Assembly (NCBI GenBank): GCA_030142905.1
Contig: JASJOG010000100.1
Location: 248,001-312,000 of the forward strand
DNA length: 64,000 nucleotides
From: Heliopora coerulea
Lineage: Eukaryota; Cnidaria; Anthozoa; Scleralcyonacea; Helioporidae
Reading direction: 5' to 3'
The notes below the pieces were generated by a model. The model did no database searches, was not told where the DNA came from, and saw only the letters and a list, made by a program, of their open reading frames with translations. The position numbers were made by a program, and so were the translations under genes. Below are positions 1 through 11,163 of this stretch, one piece after another (position 1 is the first letter of the stretch; the number at the start of each line of letters is the position of its first letter).

Positions 1-1968
1 AACACAGTTAGGGAGGTCATTGATATAAATCAGGAATAGTAATGGCCCCAGGATAGTACCTTGGGGGACACCACATAAAAGTTGTTCTGGATCTGAGAGA
101 TTTCCATTTACCATGCACATCTGCACTCGGTCGTTGAGATAAGACTTAAACCAGTCAACTGTAGACTGACTTAGGCCAAGGTATTGTAATCTCCTTACAA
201 GAATAGTGTGATCAACGGTATCAAAGGCCTTTTTCAGATCTAAGAATAAGACACCATTTAAGAGTTTTCTATCTATGTTGAAACACCATTCATTAGTTAA
301 ATCTAGCATGGCTGTGGTGGTAGAAAATAATGATCGGAAACCAGACTGCCTGGGATTTATCAAATTGTTTTTGGTTACATAGTCGTCTAGTTGGTCATAC
401 ACGATTTTTTCAAAGATACGTGCAACCGCTGAGATGACTGAAATTGGTCGGTAGTTGTTTACATCACAGTGGTCACCCGCTTTGAAAATTGGTGTGACCC
501 TAGCAATTTTCCAGTCATTTGGAAAAATCTTTGTTTTAAGTGATAGATTGAATATGGCACTCAAGGATTCATAAATATATGGTGCTGATAATTGTAGAAT
601 TTTGTTAGAAATTTTATCAATTCCTACAGCTTTTCTATCTTTACTGGTTTTTAGTAATTTCAAGACAGTAGTAGGCAGGATTTTTTTAAAGCTAAAAGTG
701 GAATTGGTTTTATTTAGATAATCTTCAAATGTTTTACTCCTGTTTGGTTGCGGTATCTCTGATGCAAGATTTGGACCAACCTTAACAAAATGGGTGTTAA
801 AAGAATTTGCAATAGTCTTGGTGTCAGTAATGCTTTCAGATGAAGAAAGGTTAATTTTTGTTATTTCAGTGCTTTTAGCCTTTTTGCCCATCAGATCATT
901 CAATACTTTCCAGGTTCCTTTTTGATTTCCTGAGTTATTTCTGATCTCATTTTTATAGTAAGCCTTTTTTGTCTTTTTTATCTCCAGATTAACGGCATTC
1001 TTTTTTTGTCGAAAAAGCATCCAATCAGTCTGTGAGTTAGATTTGAGTGCTTTTTTCTTCAGAATATTTCTAGCGTACCTTTCTTGTTTGAGTTTTTTAT
1101 TGATCCAAGGTGATGGAGAGTTGCATACTCTTTTGACTCGACATGGAGCATGTCGGTTCAAAATAACCTCTATTTTAGTTTTCCATTCATCCCATGCATG
1201 GTTTATATCATGAGAATTTTGGAATGTTTGCCAATCAGTGTTCTTGATGTCTAGAAGGAAATCATTTTCACTAAAATTCTTATAGTCCCTATATTCAACA
1301 AATCATGGGGGACCTTTTTGGCAAGAAAGCTTCCGAACAGCAAAAATTAGATTATGGTCACTGATTGCTGTAGTAATGACTCCATGATGAGTTAGATTTT
1401 CTTCACTGTTAGTAATTAAATGGTCAATTAATGTTTTGGTACTCCCAGTAACACAAGTTGGGCTGTCAATTAATTGAGATAATTGATAAATATCTAATAA
1501 ATCCATCAGGTTTGTTGTTTGTGGTTTAGTGTTAGTAGCAAGAAAGTCGCAATTTAAATCACCAAGGACATAGTACTCTTTGTATTGAGAATCAGCTTTT
1601 TTTAAGAATTCTTCAAATTTGTCAAAGAGCTCATCTGAGGATTTGGGTGGTCTATACCAGGTTGTAAAGAGGAAAGGATAAGAGTTTGGTTTAATTATTT
1701 CAATTGAAATCATTTCTAAGCCTTCCTCTTCAAAGCACAATTTTCTTTTGAAATTAATTGTGTTTCGAATGTAAATACAGACTCCACCTCCTGATTTATC
1801 CCTGTCTTTTCTAATACAGGTATAGCCATTTATGTTTGTTATATGTTCATCATCATATTGATCTAGTTTTGTTTCATTTATGGCTAACACATCAAAATTA
1901 TTATTTATTAGGTTAATCTGTAATTCATCGATATGTTTTGAGAGACTATTTACATTCAAGGAACCCAT
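1..1968 (-). pseudogene. LINE-A ORF2: endonuclease + reverse transcriptase, one premature stop, truncated by window
   Basis: The first 221 codons (1968-1303) are an APE-like endonuclease, which would nick target DNA for target-primed reverse transcription. Visible motifs are AINETKLD (metal-binding Glu), GGGVCIYIR, LGDLNCD and the terminal SDHNLIF. A single TGA at 1303-1305 interrupts the frame. The same frame then continues open to the edge through the linker and RT palm, with NYRPISV, FLDLKKAFDTVDH and CGVPQGTILGPLLF recognisable near 460-50. The stop sits where Arg (CGA) would be a one-base CpG transition, so it is probably a recent lesion. The element is therefore not autonomous as read here, although most of the RT is undamaged. 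Confidence 0.85.
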
Positions 1969-3293
1969 CTTAAAAACTCGAATTTTAGAAAGGTCTGTAT
2001 CTGGAGTTAGTACAGGCTGTGTTGTAGGATTTTGATGTGATGTATTATTTGCATTGACAACATTTATGTATCAATAATTTATATAATTTCTTAAGTTAGC
2101 TGCTAGGGTGTGCAAACCCTTAGTGTTGAGATGTAGTCCACCTGCATTCAGACATATCTGTTGAATATTGTCATTCTTAATGAAGTCACAGTTATTAATT
2201 AAACAGAGCTGTTCAAGCAGATTATTAGTTTGCAGAACTTTTTCAAATAATGGTTTGTCATTCCTATTAATAACAGACGAGACTGTGATACTTACAGTAG
2301 GGTGTTGTTGTTTGATCCCACTAATAACATCTGACATTTTCTTCTTTATGGTTTGTGGATTGTCTCTGTGGAGGTTGTTTGTGCCAGCATGGATTATGAC
2401 GTGGTCGGGCTTTCTTTTCAGGATAGGCTTGACATAGTCTTCCAGATCTTCTATTGTCGCACCAGGAAAAGAATGCGATGTTACTTTGCAAGATTTTGAT
2501 AATTTTCTCCCGTTAATGAGTTTAGTCATCGAGTCACCAACGACGGCAATATGCCTCTTCCTTGGGGTTTGGTTTGGTCTGCCATTCGGTTGGTCATTTT
2601 GGGAATTTCTTGGCCCTTGAGGGGTTTTCTTGTTGTATACGTCTTGGTTTCCAGCAGCATCTGTTAGTTTAAGTTTGCCAGTATCGACTCGGCAGCTACT
2701 GTCGTCGGTTTTCTTCGTCTTTGTAGATTGATCATGCCTTTGACTTTGAGTTTGGTTTGCATTCCGTTTCTTCCCTCGAACCTCAATCCAAGGGTTTTTG
2801 TTGGACGAGATTTCTTTTGTTGATTGGTTGGATTCACATTCTTGTCTAAGCAATTTTATGACAGCTAATAGGTTGTCCCGTTCAGCTTCGAGTTTCTCAA
2901 TTTGTGATTTTAGGTCGAGCTTGGCATTTGAATTTTCGGTACTTCTGAATTTACTTTCGAGGCAGTTCAATTTACTCCATAATTCAGCGATTGATGAAGA
3001 GTTCTTTTCACAGCCCGAACATATATGTTGGTGAGAGTTTTCTAGTTCGAGAGAGTTCGATTCGTTTGCTTCGGATTTGTTGTTGTTGTTGGATAATTCA
3101 ACATGGCCGTCGTTCTTCACCGCCGCCGCCACGTGGTCTGTAACATCGGCTGGATTTGTCGAGTTATCGAAAGACACGATTAGTTTTCTGATCGCTTCAT
3201 GTTTTGCCCCTTGGACATTGAGAGTTTTGGTCCCAGGATAGAAGCAAATGGTAACAGATTGACTTTTAAAAACATAAAAACCACCGTTGTTTG

Positions 3294-3354
3294 TATTTCA
3301 GAATCATCCTCAGGGTATTATGAAAACGAAACTTCAACAATTAACCTACACTGC
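3294..3354 (-). ncRNA. Candidate hammerhead ribozyme across a retrozyme head-to-tail junction
   Basis: Read on the minus strand from 3354: GCAGTGT, then A (predicted H17, cleavage after it), a 33-nt stem I/loop segment opening with GGT and closing with ACC (3346-3314), the core CTGAGGA (3313-3307), one extra T, then GATTC and loop TGAAATA. The copy stops there, so the second half of stem II, the GAAA and the other stem III strand are missing in this particular copy. They are present in the + copy alongside. The core fits the hammerhead consensus CUGANGA; the extra T after the core is not canonical. Confidence 0.5.
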
Positions 3355-3682
3355 TGAAGTCAACTGAAAAATGTTGACTCGAGCGGGATTTGAACTCGCA
3401 TACTACCCTGAGGATGATTCTGAAATAATACCCTGATCATAATACCCTGAGGATGATTCTGAAATAGAATCGAAACACTGCACATCCATCCTCATGGATA
3501 GCGTTAAGTTGTCGCGAGAATATTTCGTGCACTTAAATTGGATAAAAACTCGCCTCCAATCCCTGTGGACTCGATAGCTCAACAGGTAGAGCGGCGGACC
3601 GGTATCCCGAAGGTGCGAGTTCAAATCCCGCTCGAGTCAACATTTTTCAGTTGACTTCAGCAGTGTAGGTTAATTGTGAAGT
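3295..3682 (+). mobile_element. Compound tRNA-bearing retrozyme-like insertion inside LINE-A ORF1
   Basis: 388 bp lie between two copies of ACCGTTGTTTGT (3283-3294 and 3683-3694), a 12-bp target-site duplication. The left part (3295-3402) is an inverted partial copy. On the minus strand it reads tail, 33-nt spacer, then the head of a next unit. The right part (3405-3682) is a nearly full + strand unit with a small duplicated head (3407-3428 and 3447-3466). Unit landmarks on the + strand: CTGAGGA 3447-3453, hairpin GATTC/GAATC 3455-3471, GAAA 3472-3475, tRNA-like module 3568-3639, GCAGTGT 3660-3666. Related copies are at 21604-21990 and 41480-41765. Confidence 0.8.
3568..3639 (+). other. tRNA-like module (72 nt) within the retrozyme-like repeat
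   Basis: Cloverleaf features: acceptor stem GACTCGA/TCGAGTC, D-arm with GCTC/GAGC, and a T-arm CGAGTTCAAATCCCG that is a good B box. The A-box region (TAGCTCAACAGGTAGAGC) is also typical. The anticodon arm is poor: the anticodon stem has mismatches and position 33 is C rather than T. It is therefore probably not a working tRNA, but it could keep internal Pol III promoter boxes. Other copies of the module are at 21624-21696, 21879-21950 and 41644-41715. Confidence 0.7.
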
Positions 3683-3902
3683 ACCGTTGTTTGTTGTATG
3701 TGACCAAGCGCCCTCTAAGTTCAGCTGATTCGCCACGAAGAGTTTAAGGCTTTCAAGGTCGTCTAGCCATTTAATCCTTGCCCTGTGATTAGTCCATTCG
3801 ATTAGGATTGGAACTCTGCTAATATCTTCTACACTTTCAACGTCAACTAGGTCGTGTTCGTCTCGATCGACAGAGCGCGATTCGTTCGTGCTACACGCCG
3901 CC

Positions 3903-4241
<339 letters not shown>

Positions 4242-5185
4242 TTTTATTGACTGAGTCAGTTGTGTTGCAGCTCAAAAGCTGAATTTTGCATTAACTATTA
4301 CATAAAAGTATGCTTCAAAACTAAAAGTTCAAATATAGATAACAGAAATAAAAATAAATTGTGCTAAAAAAACAATTTAAAAAATCATTTTGCTCGAATT
4401 GTATATATAATAATAAAACTATTTTTCAGTCTATTGGTCTTACAGCAAGGGACATTAAACTTACAAGTTTTTCTTAGACCAACAGAAGATCTATTGAATT
4501 CAGGCAGCAGATGATGTAACTTGTGATTTGTATCACAGCATATTTCTTCAGAAAGCTTTGTTGCCAAACTTTCTCTACGGTCATATAGGGATAGTAGGGA
4601 ACAAAGTTCCAGTGCCTTTACATAGCTAGATTGAAGGAAAATTATTTGCAAAGCACATTATTGTATTCTTTCTAAGTCATCAGATAGATACCTAGGTATG
4701 ATAACTTTGAGTGAAGCAACTACCTGAAATATACGAAAAGAAACTTCGTTGGCTACTCACTTCCTGATGAAGGGCCTTTGCTCGAAATGTCAAAGTTTCT
4801 TTTCGTATATTTCAGGTAGTTGTTTCACCCAAAGTTATTGCATCTTGTTATCCTTGACTACCTATACTGGCACCCATTGCTCAAGATACCTAGGTAGTCC
4901 ATTATGAAATATGGGACAAGTGTACTCTGTAATTGGGCTTATACAGGTGGTGTAAAAAGTTATGAGGTCTTTCTCACCAATTTCTGTTCTTTTAATCTAC
5001 CCGAAGAAATACAATCAAGTGGCAGCCTTTTTGACAATTTCACTAATGTGACAATTCCATTTAAGATCATTTGAAATATTCAGCTCTAGCAATTTTATGC
5101 TTGTCACAAATTTAATTAGTTTATTGTTAATGACTATAGGCTCAAACTGAGGCTTACATTTTGCAAAAGAAATTTGAAGTTCCTT
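4242..5185 (-). pseudogene. LINE-B fragment: RT thumb/C-terminal region and 3' end
   Basis: Minus-strand translation shows the C-terminal region of a jockey/CR1-like ORF2: KELQISFAKCKPQFEPI, KLLELNISNDLKWNCHISE, ITFYTTCISPITEYTCP, FHNGLPRYL, then, past an insertion, SDDLERIQ, YVKALELC, YDRRESLATKLSEE and CKTNRLKNSFI. Stop codons interrupt it around 5015-4980 and near 4655. A 185-bp element is inserted at 4699-4883. The 3' end is AATAAAAT followed by the ATCT tail. It is an old, 5'-truncated copy. Confidence 0.85.
4699..4883 (+). mobile_element. 185-bp foldback element with 13-bp target duplication and hammerhead-like core
   Basis: Flanked by AGATACCTAGGTA at 4686-4698 and 4884-4896, in the middle of LINE-B coding sequence. 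Long inverted arms (about 4699-4747 and 4791-4838) share CAACTACCTGAAATATACG and its complement. The loop between them carries CTGATGA (4764-4770), a short hairpin GGGC/GCTC, GAAA (4784-4787) and TGTC, with the right arm starting at once. The 13-bp duplication argues for retroposition rather than a TA-type MITE. Confidence 0.75.
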
Positions 5186-5201
5186 ACATTTTTATTTTTT
5201 G

Positions 5202-5250
5202 ATTGAGTATTGAGTATTAAGTACTGAGTATTGAGATTGAGTACTGAGAA
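5202..5250. repeat. Degenerate (ATTGAGT)n tandem repeat
   Basis: Repeated GATTGAGTATTGAGTATT-like units just beyond the LINE-B fragment. Short, imperfect simple repeat. Confidence 0.7.
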
Positions 5251-6031
5251 ACAGGCATTGAGATGTTGCCTTAGGATGTCCCGGCCACATGGATACATTT
5301 TCATTTGAATATGCAAACGTTTTGTTTCATTTTTATGATCTTGTCCAGGAAGGTGTCTATATTGTTTTCAGTGAAAATGCAATTTTTTTGAAAACGTTAT
5401 TTAAATTGGAAACTTCCAGAAATGCTACTTTTTCGTCAACATGTTTGTGTTCACAGTACTTGTGGATGGTCACTCAAGGCAAGGGTGTGTGATCAGAATA
5501 ATAAAGGTTATTTAACACAAATGGAAGTTTTGTTAAAATTATCAAGAAGATGGTTACAATCTTTAGAAGTAAGCTCATGATTTAAATATGAACGCTCTGA
5601 TACTGCAATTCAAAGAAAGCAAGCAGACTTTTTCAACAATGAAGGAACATCACATCCTTTACTGTTGCAAACCCCAAAAGTGAAGGTTTAGACTTGAAAG
5701 TTTAGACTTTGCACTTGTGCATAGAACCTTTGCTAGTAAATTAGTCACCACCTTACAAAGAGCCAGAACTGCTTTCAACTACATAGCATGTAGTTTTGAG
5801 TAACGAGTGGGTAGTTTTGAGAAACAAGTGCATGCTTTGGAGTAATGAATGCTTAGTTTTGAGTAACAAGTGAGGGGTCTTGTTACCTATCAAGTGTGTG
5901 TTCAATTCTTGCTTCTCGCTTGCAACTCACTCAAAAGAAACTCACAAAAATGGTTAAGTTTCATTTGAGCAGTACTGTACCTTCTTGTCCATACATGCCA
6001 ACTTACATTTATTGGGGATTTTTTTGTGTAG
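5251..6031 (+). other. Upstream flank or intron of the phosphatase gene
   Basis: No exon for the missing FERM N-terminus could be found here on the + strand. Apart from the 21-nt tandem repeat nearby I see only AT-rich sequence. A stretch at 5870-5980 resembles 8480-8650 (both end GGTTAAGTTTCATT then a GTACTGTA block), so it is a dispersed repeat of unknown type. Confidence 0.5.
5791..5877. repeat. 21-nt tandem repeat, four copies
   Basis: Four consecutive units begin TAGTTTTGAGTAACGAG, TAGTTTTGAGAAACAAG, TGCTTTGGAGTAATGAA and TAGTTTTGAGTAACAAG, each 21 nt apart. Confidence 0.8.
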
Positions 6032-6136
6032 AGATTGGCAACAGGAAGTGCATTATTTAAAAAAGTGATCAATTCCTTGGACTTGGTAGAACCAGACTAT
6101 TTTGGTTTACAGTTTGCTCGAGAACCTTCCAAGTTG
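6032..6136 (+). CDS. PTPN4: PTPN4-like exon (first found): FERM F1
   Basis: 35 codons in phase 0 to 0, acceptor TTTTTGTGTAG, donor GTAAGT. VINSLDLVEPDYFGLQF matches the PTPN3/4 F1 block around 'DYFGLQ'. The upstream exon is not in this window. Confidence 0.88.
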
Positions 6137-9100
6137 GTAAGTTTTTTGTTAATAAAAAATTTGTTTATTAACTCATTAAGGGGTGGAGCTCATCCCCTTG
6201 ATGAGTAATATTGTCTGGCATTAGCCAGAGTAAAATTATAAAATATGTCCTTGCCCTGTAATGGGTTAAGGAGATGGCTGTGGCAGGACTAATCACCTTG
6301 ACAAGTAACCCATTAACAGGCAATGTGCCCTGAATGGGTGCATGGTCTTCATTGGCTGATTGTGAGAAACATCTGGTTGCTTAGCAATGAGCACATATAA
6401 ATAGAGCATAAAATGAGCTTTTGAATGGTACCTTGTGGAGTTTCATACGACAAGTTTTTTGTGAACTACATATGTTTAAATTTTTCTCTATTTTTGAAAA
6501 TGCATTATGGCATACACAAGCGGTAAATATATTTGGATTTGATGAAGAAAATTAAGATTTTGAGTGATTTGTGATGGAATATGAAGAAAAAAGAATCAGA
6601 CTTAATAGAAGACTGTTGAATGGTCCCTAGAGGACCATGTCTGGGAGATTCAGAAGACAAAAAAGACGATTTCCATGGATTTTTCAACGATGGATCAGAT
6701 ACTGACATTAGTAAAAATGAAAAGTAAAGTAAGAGCAAATATGAAACAGAAAATTCTCAGTGTTTTGTTGAATGGAGAAATAGTTTTAATTCTGCAAATT
6801 AGAAGCCTTTACATGCCAAGTTGGGTCCTTGACATAGGCTAAAATTAGAAGCCTCCTGAAAAGATTTTTCAATCTTATTTCAGGTCATGATTTTATCGAT
6901 CTTGTACCACAGCTGTGTTCACCTGCACAAAATTTAAGGACCTATCATTCAGTTTCCACAAATTGATCAGAAATTTTGGCCTTTTTTGGCTTAAACATTT
7001 AGATGGGAGTCAATGAACTGTTTACTATAAGGTTGTGCCCAGGCTCTAATCCCTTTCTGGGCTATCCTGGGTTTAAAAAAACAATTCTTTTAAAAGGTTT
7101 CAAGCTTTTAAGTTGGTATTTCCATATTTTGTTTGTGGATCACGAGGAAGCAACTGAGAAGTTGAAAAAAATTACAGCTCTTGCTTCCAAGCTTCATAAT
7201 GCTTTTCAATCCCCATCAATTCCAGGTAAAAACATTTCAATCAACGAAGAACTTGTCAAATTTAACAAATTTATTTCTGTTGTGAATGATTTAGAAATGC
7301 AGAAGATGCAGACAGTGAGGGGCTACAACTTCTGACATTCAGACCTTTGTCTTGTGCTTGCTAAACAACTAGTTTCAAACTACAGCAGCTACAGGAAACA
7401 TTTCGTGCTCTGATTAGTCATAATGATGTTGATATAGGTATGAGTATCAAGGACCAGAACTTGGGTTAAGGCTTCTGGAGCAAAAAGAACTTGTGTTGAA
7501 TTTAAAAGTTGGATGAGAGCAGCCTGTCTGGCAAACTTTGAAACTGTTTACAAGTGCGGACAAAGTCCTGTAAATCTGTGTAGAAAAGAGGCTATTTTTT
7601 TGCAGTGACATTAGGAAGTTCAATAAAAACATAACACTGATGTCTTTTGAAATGTTTTGCATGATTGTTATGTCCCGGTATCGAATTACCAAGAAATGAA
7701 CAATTTGGCTTTGTGCCACACTTCAACTGCCAGCATTGCAGTTAGTTGTCAAAAACTTATCAGATACACCCATCAGAAAATTTTTAATTTTGTTAGCATT
7801 TTGGCCTTCATTCTCTTTAAGGTCAAAAATCTTTGTATTATATATATTTTTTAATGTAATGAAACGGTTTAACCACAAAACCAGACTTTTGTGGTTTTAT
7901 TTGCTTGTGAATATCTTCATCATCGTGAATCCAGTATAGTGGTGCAAAATTGTCATATGCTTGGATTTCTAGCCCCTAATTTTTATAACATATGAATCCC
8001 AATGGGTTAAAATTCACAAAAGATGAATACTTATTTATCACTCTACCCTGTTCTAAACATTCAGGGCTTTCAATTGGCTTATTGTGAAGAGCTTTAGTGA
8101 TTTTTATAGATGCACTGCTGCACTAGCTGAAATCAGCCATTTTGCTTGCCGGTTGGGGTTGGGGTGGGGTGTGTGGCCTGCTTCTGGTGCCTTGGGTGTT
8201 AATGAGGTAAAATCATTTGGCATTAGCCAGAGTAAAATGATAGAGACTGAGTACAGTAAATCTTAAAATGGTTAGGTTTCTCAAGTTAGTTCTAGTCTAT
8301 ATTAAGTGTCCAGCAAAATTCTCTGTTTGCATAGGAAGAATGTCTCACCATCATCAGTCATCAAATACTTGGCATGCATGACCAACACAATCCATATTCA
8401 TAATACCATGTAAATAGTGAGATACATGTACCTGTAGTCATGACACACTGGTGTGAAAACATTCAAGAGTCTGGCTCATGCCCTCACTTGAACACATCTG
8501 AGAATCACGCTTGCTTCTCAAAAACATTCAAGATTCTCGAAAATTTCTCGAAAAATAATTATTTGTTGTCTTGATCCTTGCTTGCTCCTCACTTGAACTT
8601 GAATCATGCTCAATTCTAGAGGTTAAGTTTCATTAGGGTGGTACTGTATCTGGTCTGATACTTTCCTTACTGTTAGTGCAGTCCTGTTAAATCTAGTGTA
8701 AACTGTAAACTAAAAATTTCCTATTGTGCTGTGCTTATGGTACGTACTCTTTAGATATCCATTTGTACAGTTGGTGATGATTTTTTCTTTTTCATTCTTA
8801 TCTATTAAGGAATGGCTTGAGATGGAAAAAAAGCTAAAGAAACAGTTGAAAGGTGAACATTGTTGATGTACTAGAAATGTGCATCCAACTGCATGTGTTA
8901 CATTGTAAAACTTGGTACTGTACATTAGCATCTGACTAAGAGAATAGTGGATTATGATGGATAGTGAATAGTAGATTAGTACTGCAGTACGTTATTGTTT
9001 AAGGATATGGTGCCAGGCTTGTTAAATTGATCCACTAATAAGCCACATGCGAATGTTCGTCAAATCCTCAGAAAATGTTGTAGCTCCAAGTGGTGATCTG

Positions 9101-11132
9101 ACTGGCTATCTTTTGAGGGCCAGTGGGACCTTGAACCACTGAACTACTGAGACTGATGGAGAGCGGAAGTTACAAACGAATGCAGACTCAGTTGATAGAT
9201 ATATGCTCTGCCCACAGAGTCTCATCCACAGAGATTATATAAAACTAGAGGGGCTACGAGGGCCAAAAATTGCGGAGAAATTGAACGCCCCGCCATTTTG
9301 ATTAGATTGGGAGGCATGTTGCTCTTCTCCAGGCCTTTTCCCATCTGTTTGAAAACTTTGAGGTTGAACAACTGATATTTAGAGAACTGTTGTGAATAGG
9401 TTTCCGTTAGCTTTGTAGCAGAAAACAGCTTCTCTGGTCACTAGAAATACGTGCGCAAAACAACCCCTTGCCCACCCTGCCAGTATATCTCTCCAGAGTC
9501 CAAGTAACATTGATAATTTTTCAAAATTGTCAAAAAGACAAATCCCCCTTACTATAACTGGAAGAGGGTATACAATATAAGAAAAAGACAACATTTGCAC
9601 ACGAATGTTAACAACCCGAACTGGAAATTGTTTTATATTTAAACTTTTCGTCGTCGTATTTACGTTTAAAAGTTTGACTCTGTTTTATTAAAACAAAACG
9701 TTTGGAGAGAATAACCTTTAACGGTTTTGTAAATAATGGGATCCATCCTGACAATTCTTCTGCTAAACAATGGATGTTCGTATCAAGACCCTGTATTAGT
9801 TGCGATCTTGACGTATTTCCTGTCGTTTTTGGATGAAACTTATCACTTTTTTTCACTTTGAAGAAAGACATTTTAGTTGATGGCAACACTTTCCGTCTTA
9901 AAAGCGGAGCATTCTCATAGGTTACCGGTCGGATACCAGCATTACGGATAGCTTATGATTGAAAAAAATTTTTTTGATATTTTTTGTATTAAAAAAATTG
10001 ATAAATCCTACATTGTCTTAAAGTTAATTAAAAATTTCTAGTAGAAGTGCTAGGATGGAGATTTATGCTAAGTATCCATCCGGAGGTAGAAGACTTTGGT
10101 AACGAAGATGAAACGAATTACGAAACCGATGAAATAAACAAAGAAAACATGAGAGTTTTGCATTTTTATTGCTGACCAAAAATCGGAAAATACAAAACAT
10201 ACAACAAAATACAAGCAAACCTTCTGCAAGTTTTGTCAAAAGAAGGAGTAGAGGAAAGTAAAAGACGTACTTTTTCCTACTGTAAAACTTTAGTAAAAAC
10301 AGAAAAATGGCGTAGTATACGAACCTTCAACTTTTATGTATTTTCAACGAAGCGTTCATCGTCACCTCAGCACAGAGAGTTCAACGGTGAATTTACAGAA
10401 AGAACACGGCTTTATACTTTCAAAATTTCTTGCGAGGTGTTAAAGTCCTGATGAAAGCATTACTGGTCGAACAAGGTAAAGGTAATCATCCACCAGTCAC
10501 CCGAGAAGTGAGAAAGACTGAAGCGGACAACATTTTCGCCGAAGGCTAGTTTGATCTCCAAATAGAAATAGCTTTTCAGCGTGTTTCAGCTACTCGATTC
10601 AGACGTATCTGCGATTGTGTAGCTCAAGTGATTACCAGAGCGTTAAAAGTCTCGATTCATACAAACCAACATTGATTCAACTACAGCGAAGAATATCGTT
10701 TACATTCAGTCGCTTAGCAAATGTCCCGGCAACGAGCGAGTTCCCGTAACGTCTTTGTTCATATTCATGAGAAAGGACCAAGTCAAAGCGTTGCTCCATA
10801 ATGTGAACAGTTGGCCAATACATATTCCAAAGAGCTGAGTTTTAGAACTGTTTTTTCAAGTCATAAATTGTCCAGTAATCAAGATGTCCTGCAAAAGTGA
10901 AACCAGCCGCAAGTACCAAAAAAGCCATTTCATTTACTGGTCTTAAATCATTTACTGGCTTCAGTGTTCAAATGATGTAAACAACATGCGAGAGATCCAT
11001 ACAAGAGAAAAACTAACGAGACCAAATCGATTTGCTTCGATACGGTACCTAAGTATGGTTTGGTCAACAACATACAAGTCCCCGAGCTTGCACACGGCAT
11101 TTTTGAGTGACCGGAATCCATGGATATATACC

Positions 11133-11163
<31 letters not shown>

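Noticed and set aside
3568..3639. Functional tRNA gene (anticodon GGT)
   Set aside because: Anticodon stem mismatches, C at position 33, and the module recurs inside a mobile repeat; called tRNA-like instead.
5289..5492. 67-aa ORF considered as the missing FERM N-terminal exon
   Set aside because: No match to the expected Cys...Leu-Leu-Asp strand pattern and no suitable donor in phase.
6390..6405. TATAAATAG as a promoter TATA box
   Set aside because: Lies in intron 1 beside a transposon relic; no initiator or first exon follows, so chance is more likely.
9608..9889. 93-aa Lys/Ser-rich minus ORF
   Set aside because: Open but unrecognised, with no splice or homology support; noted in intron 2 only.
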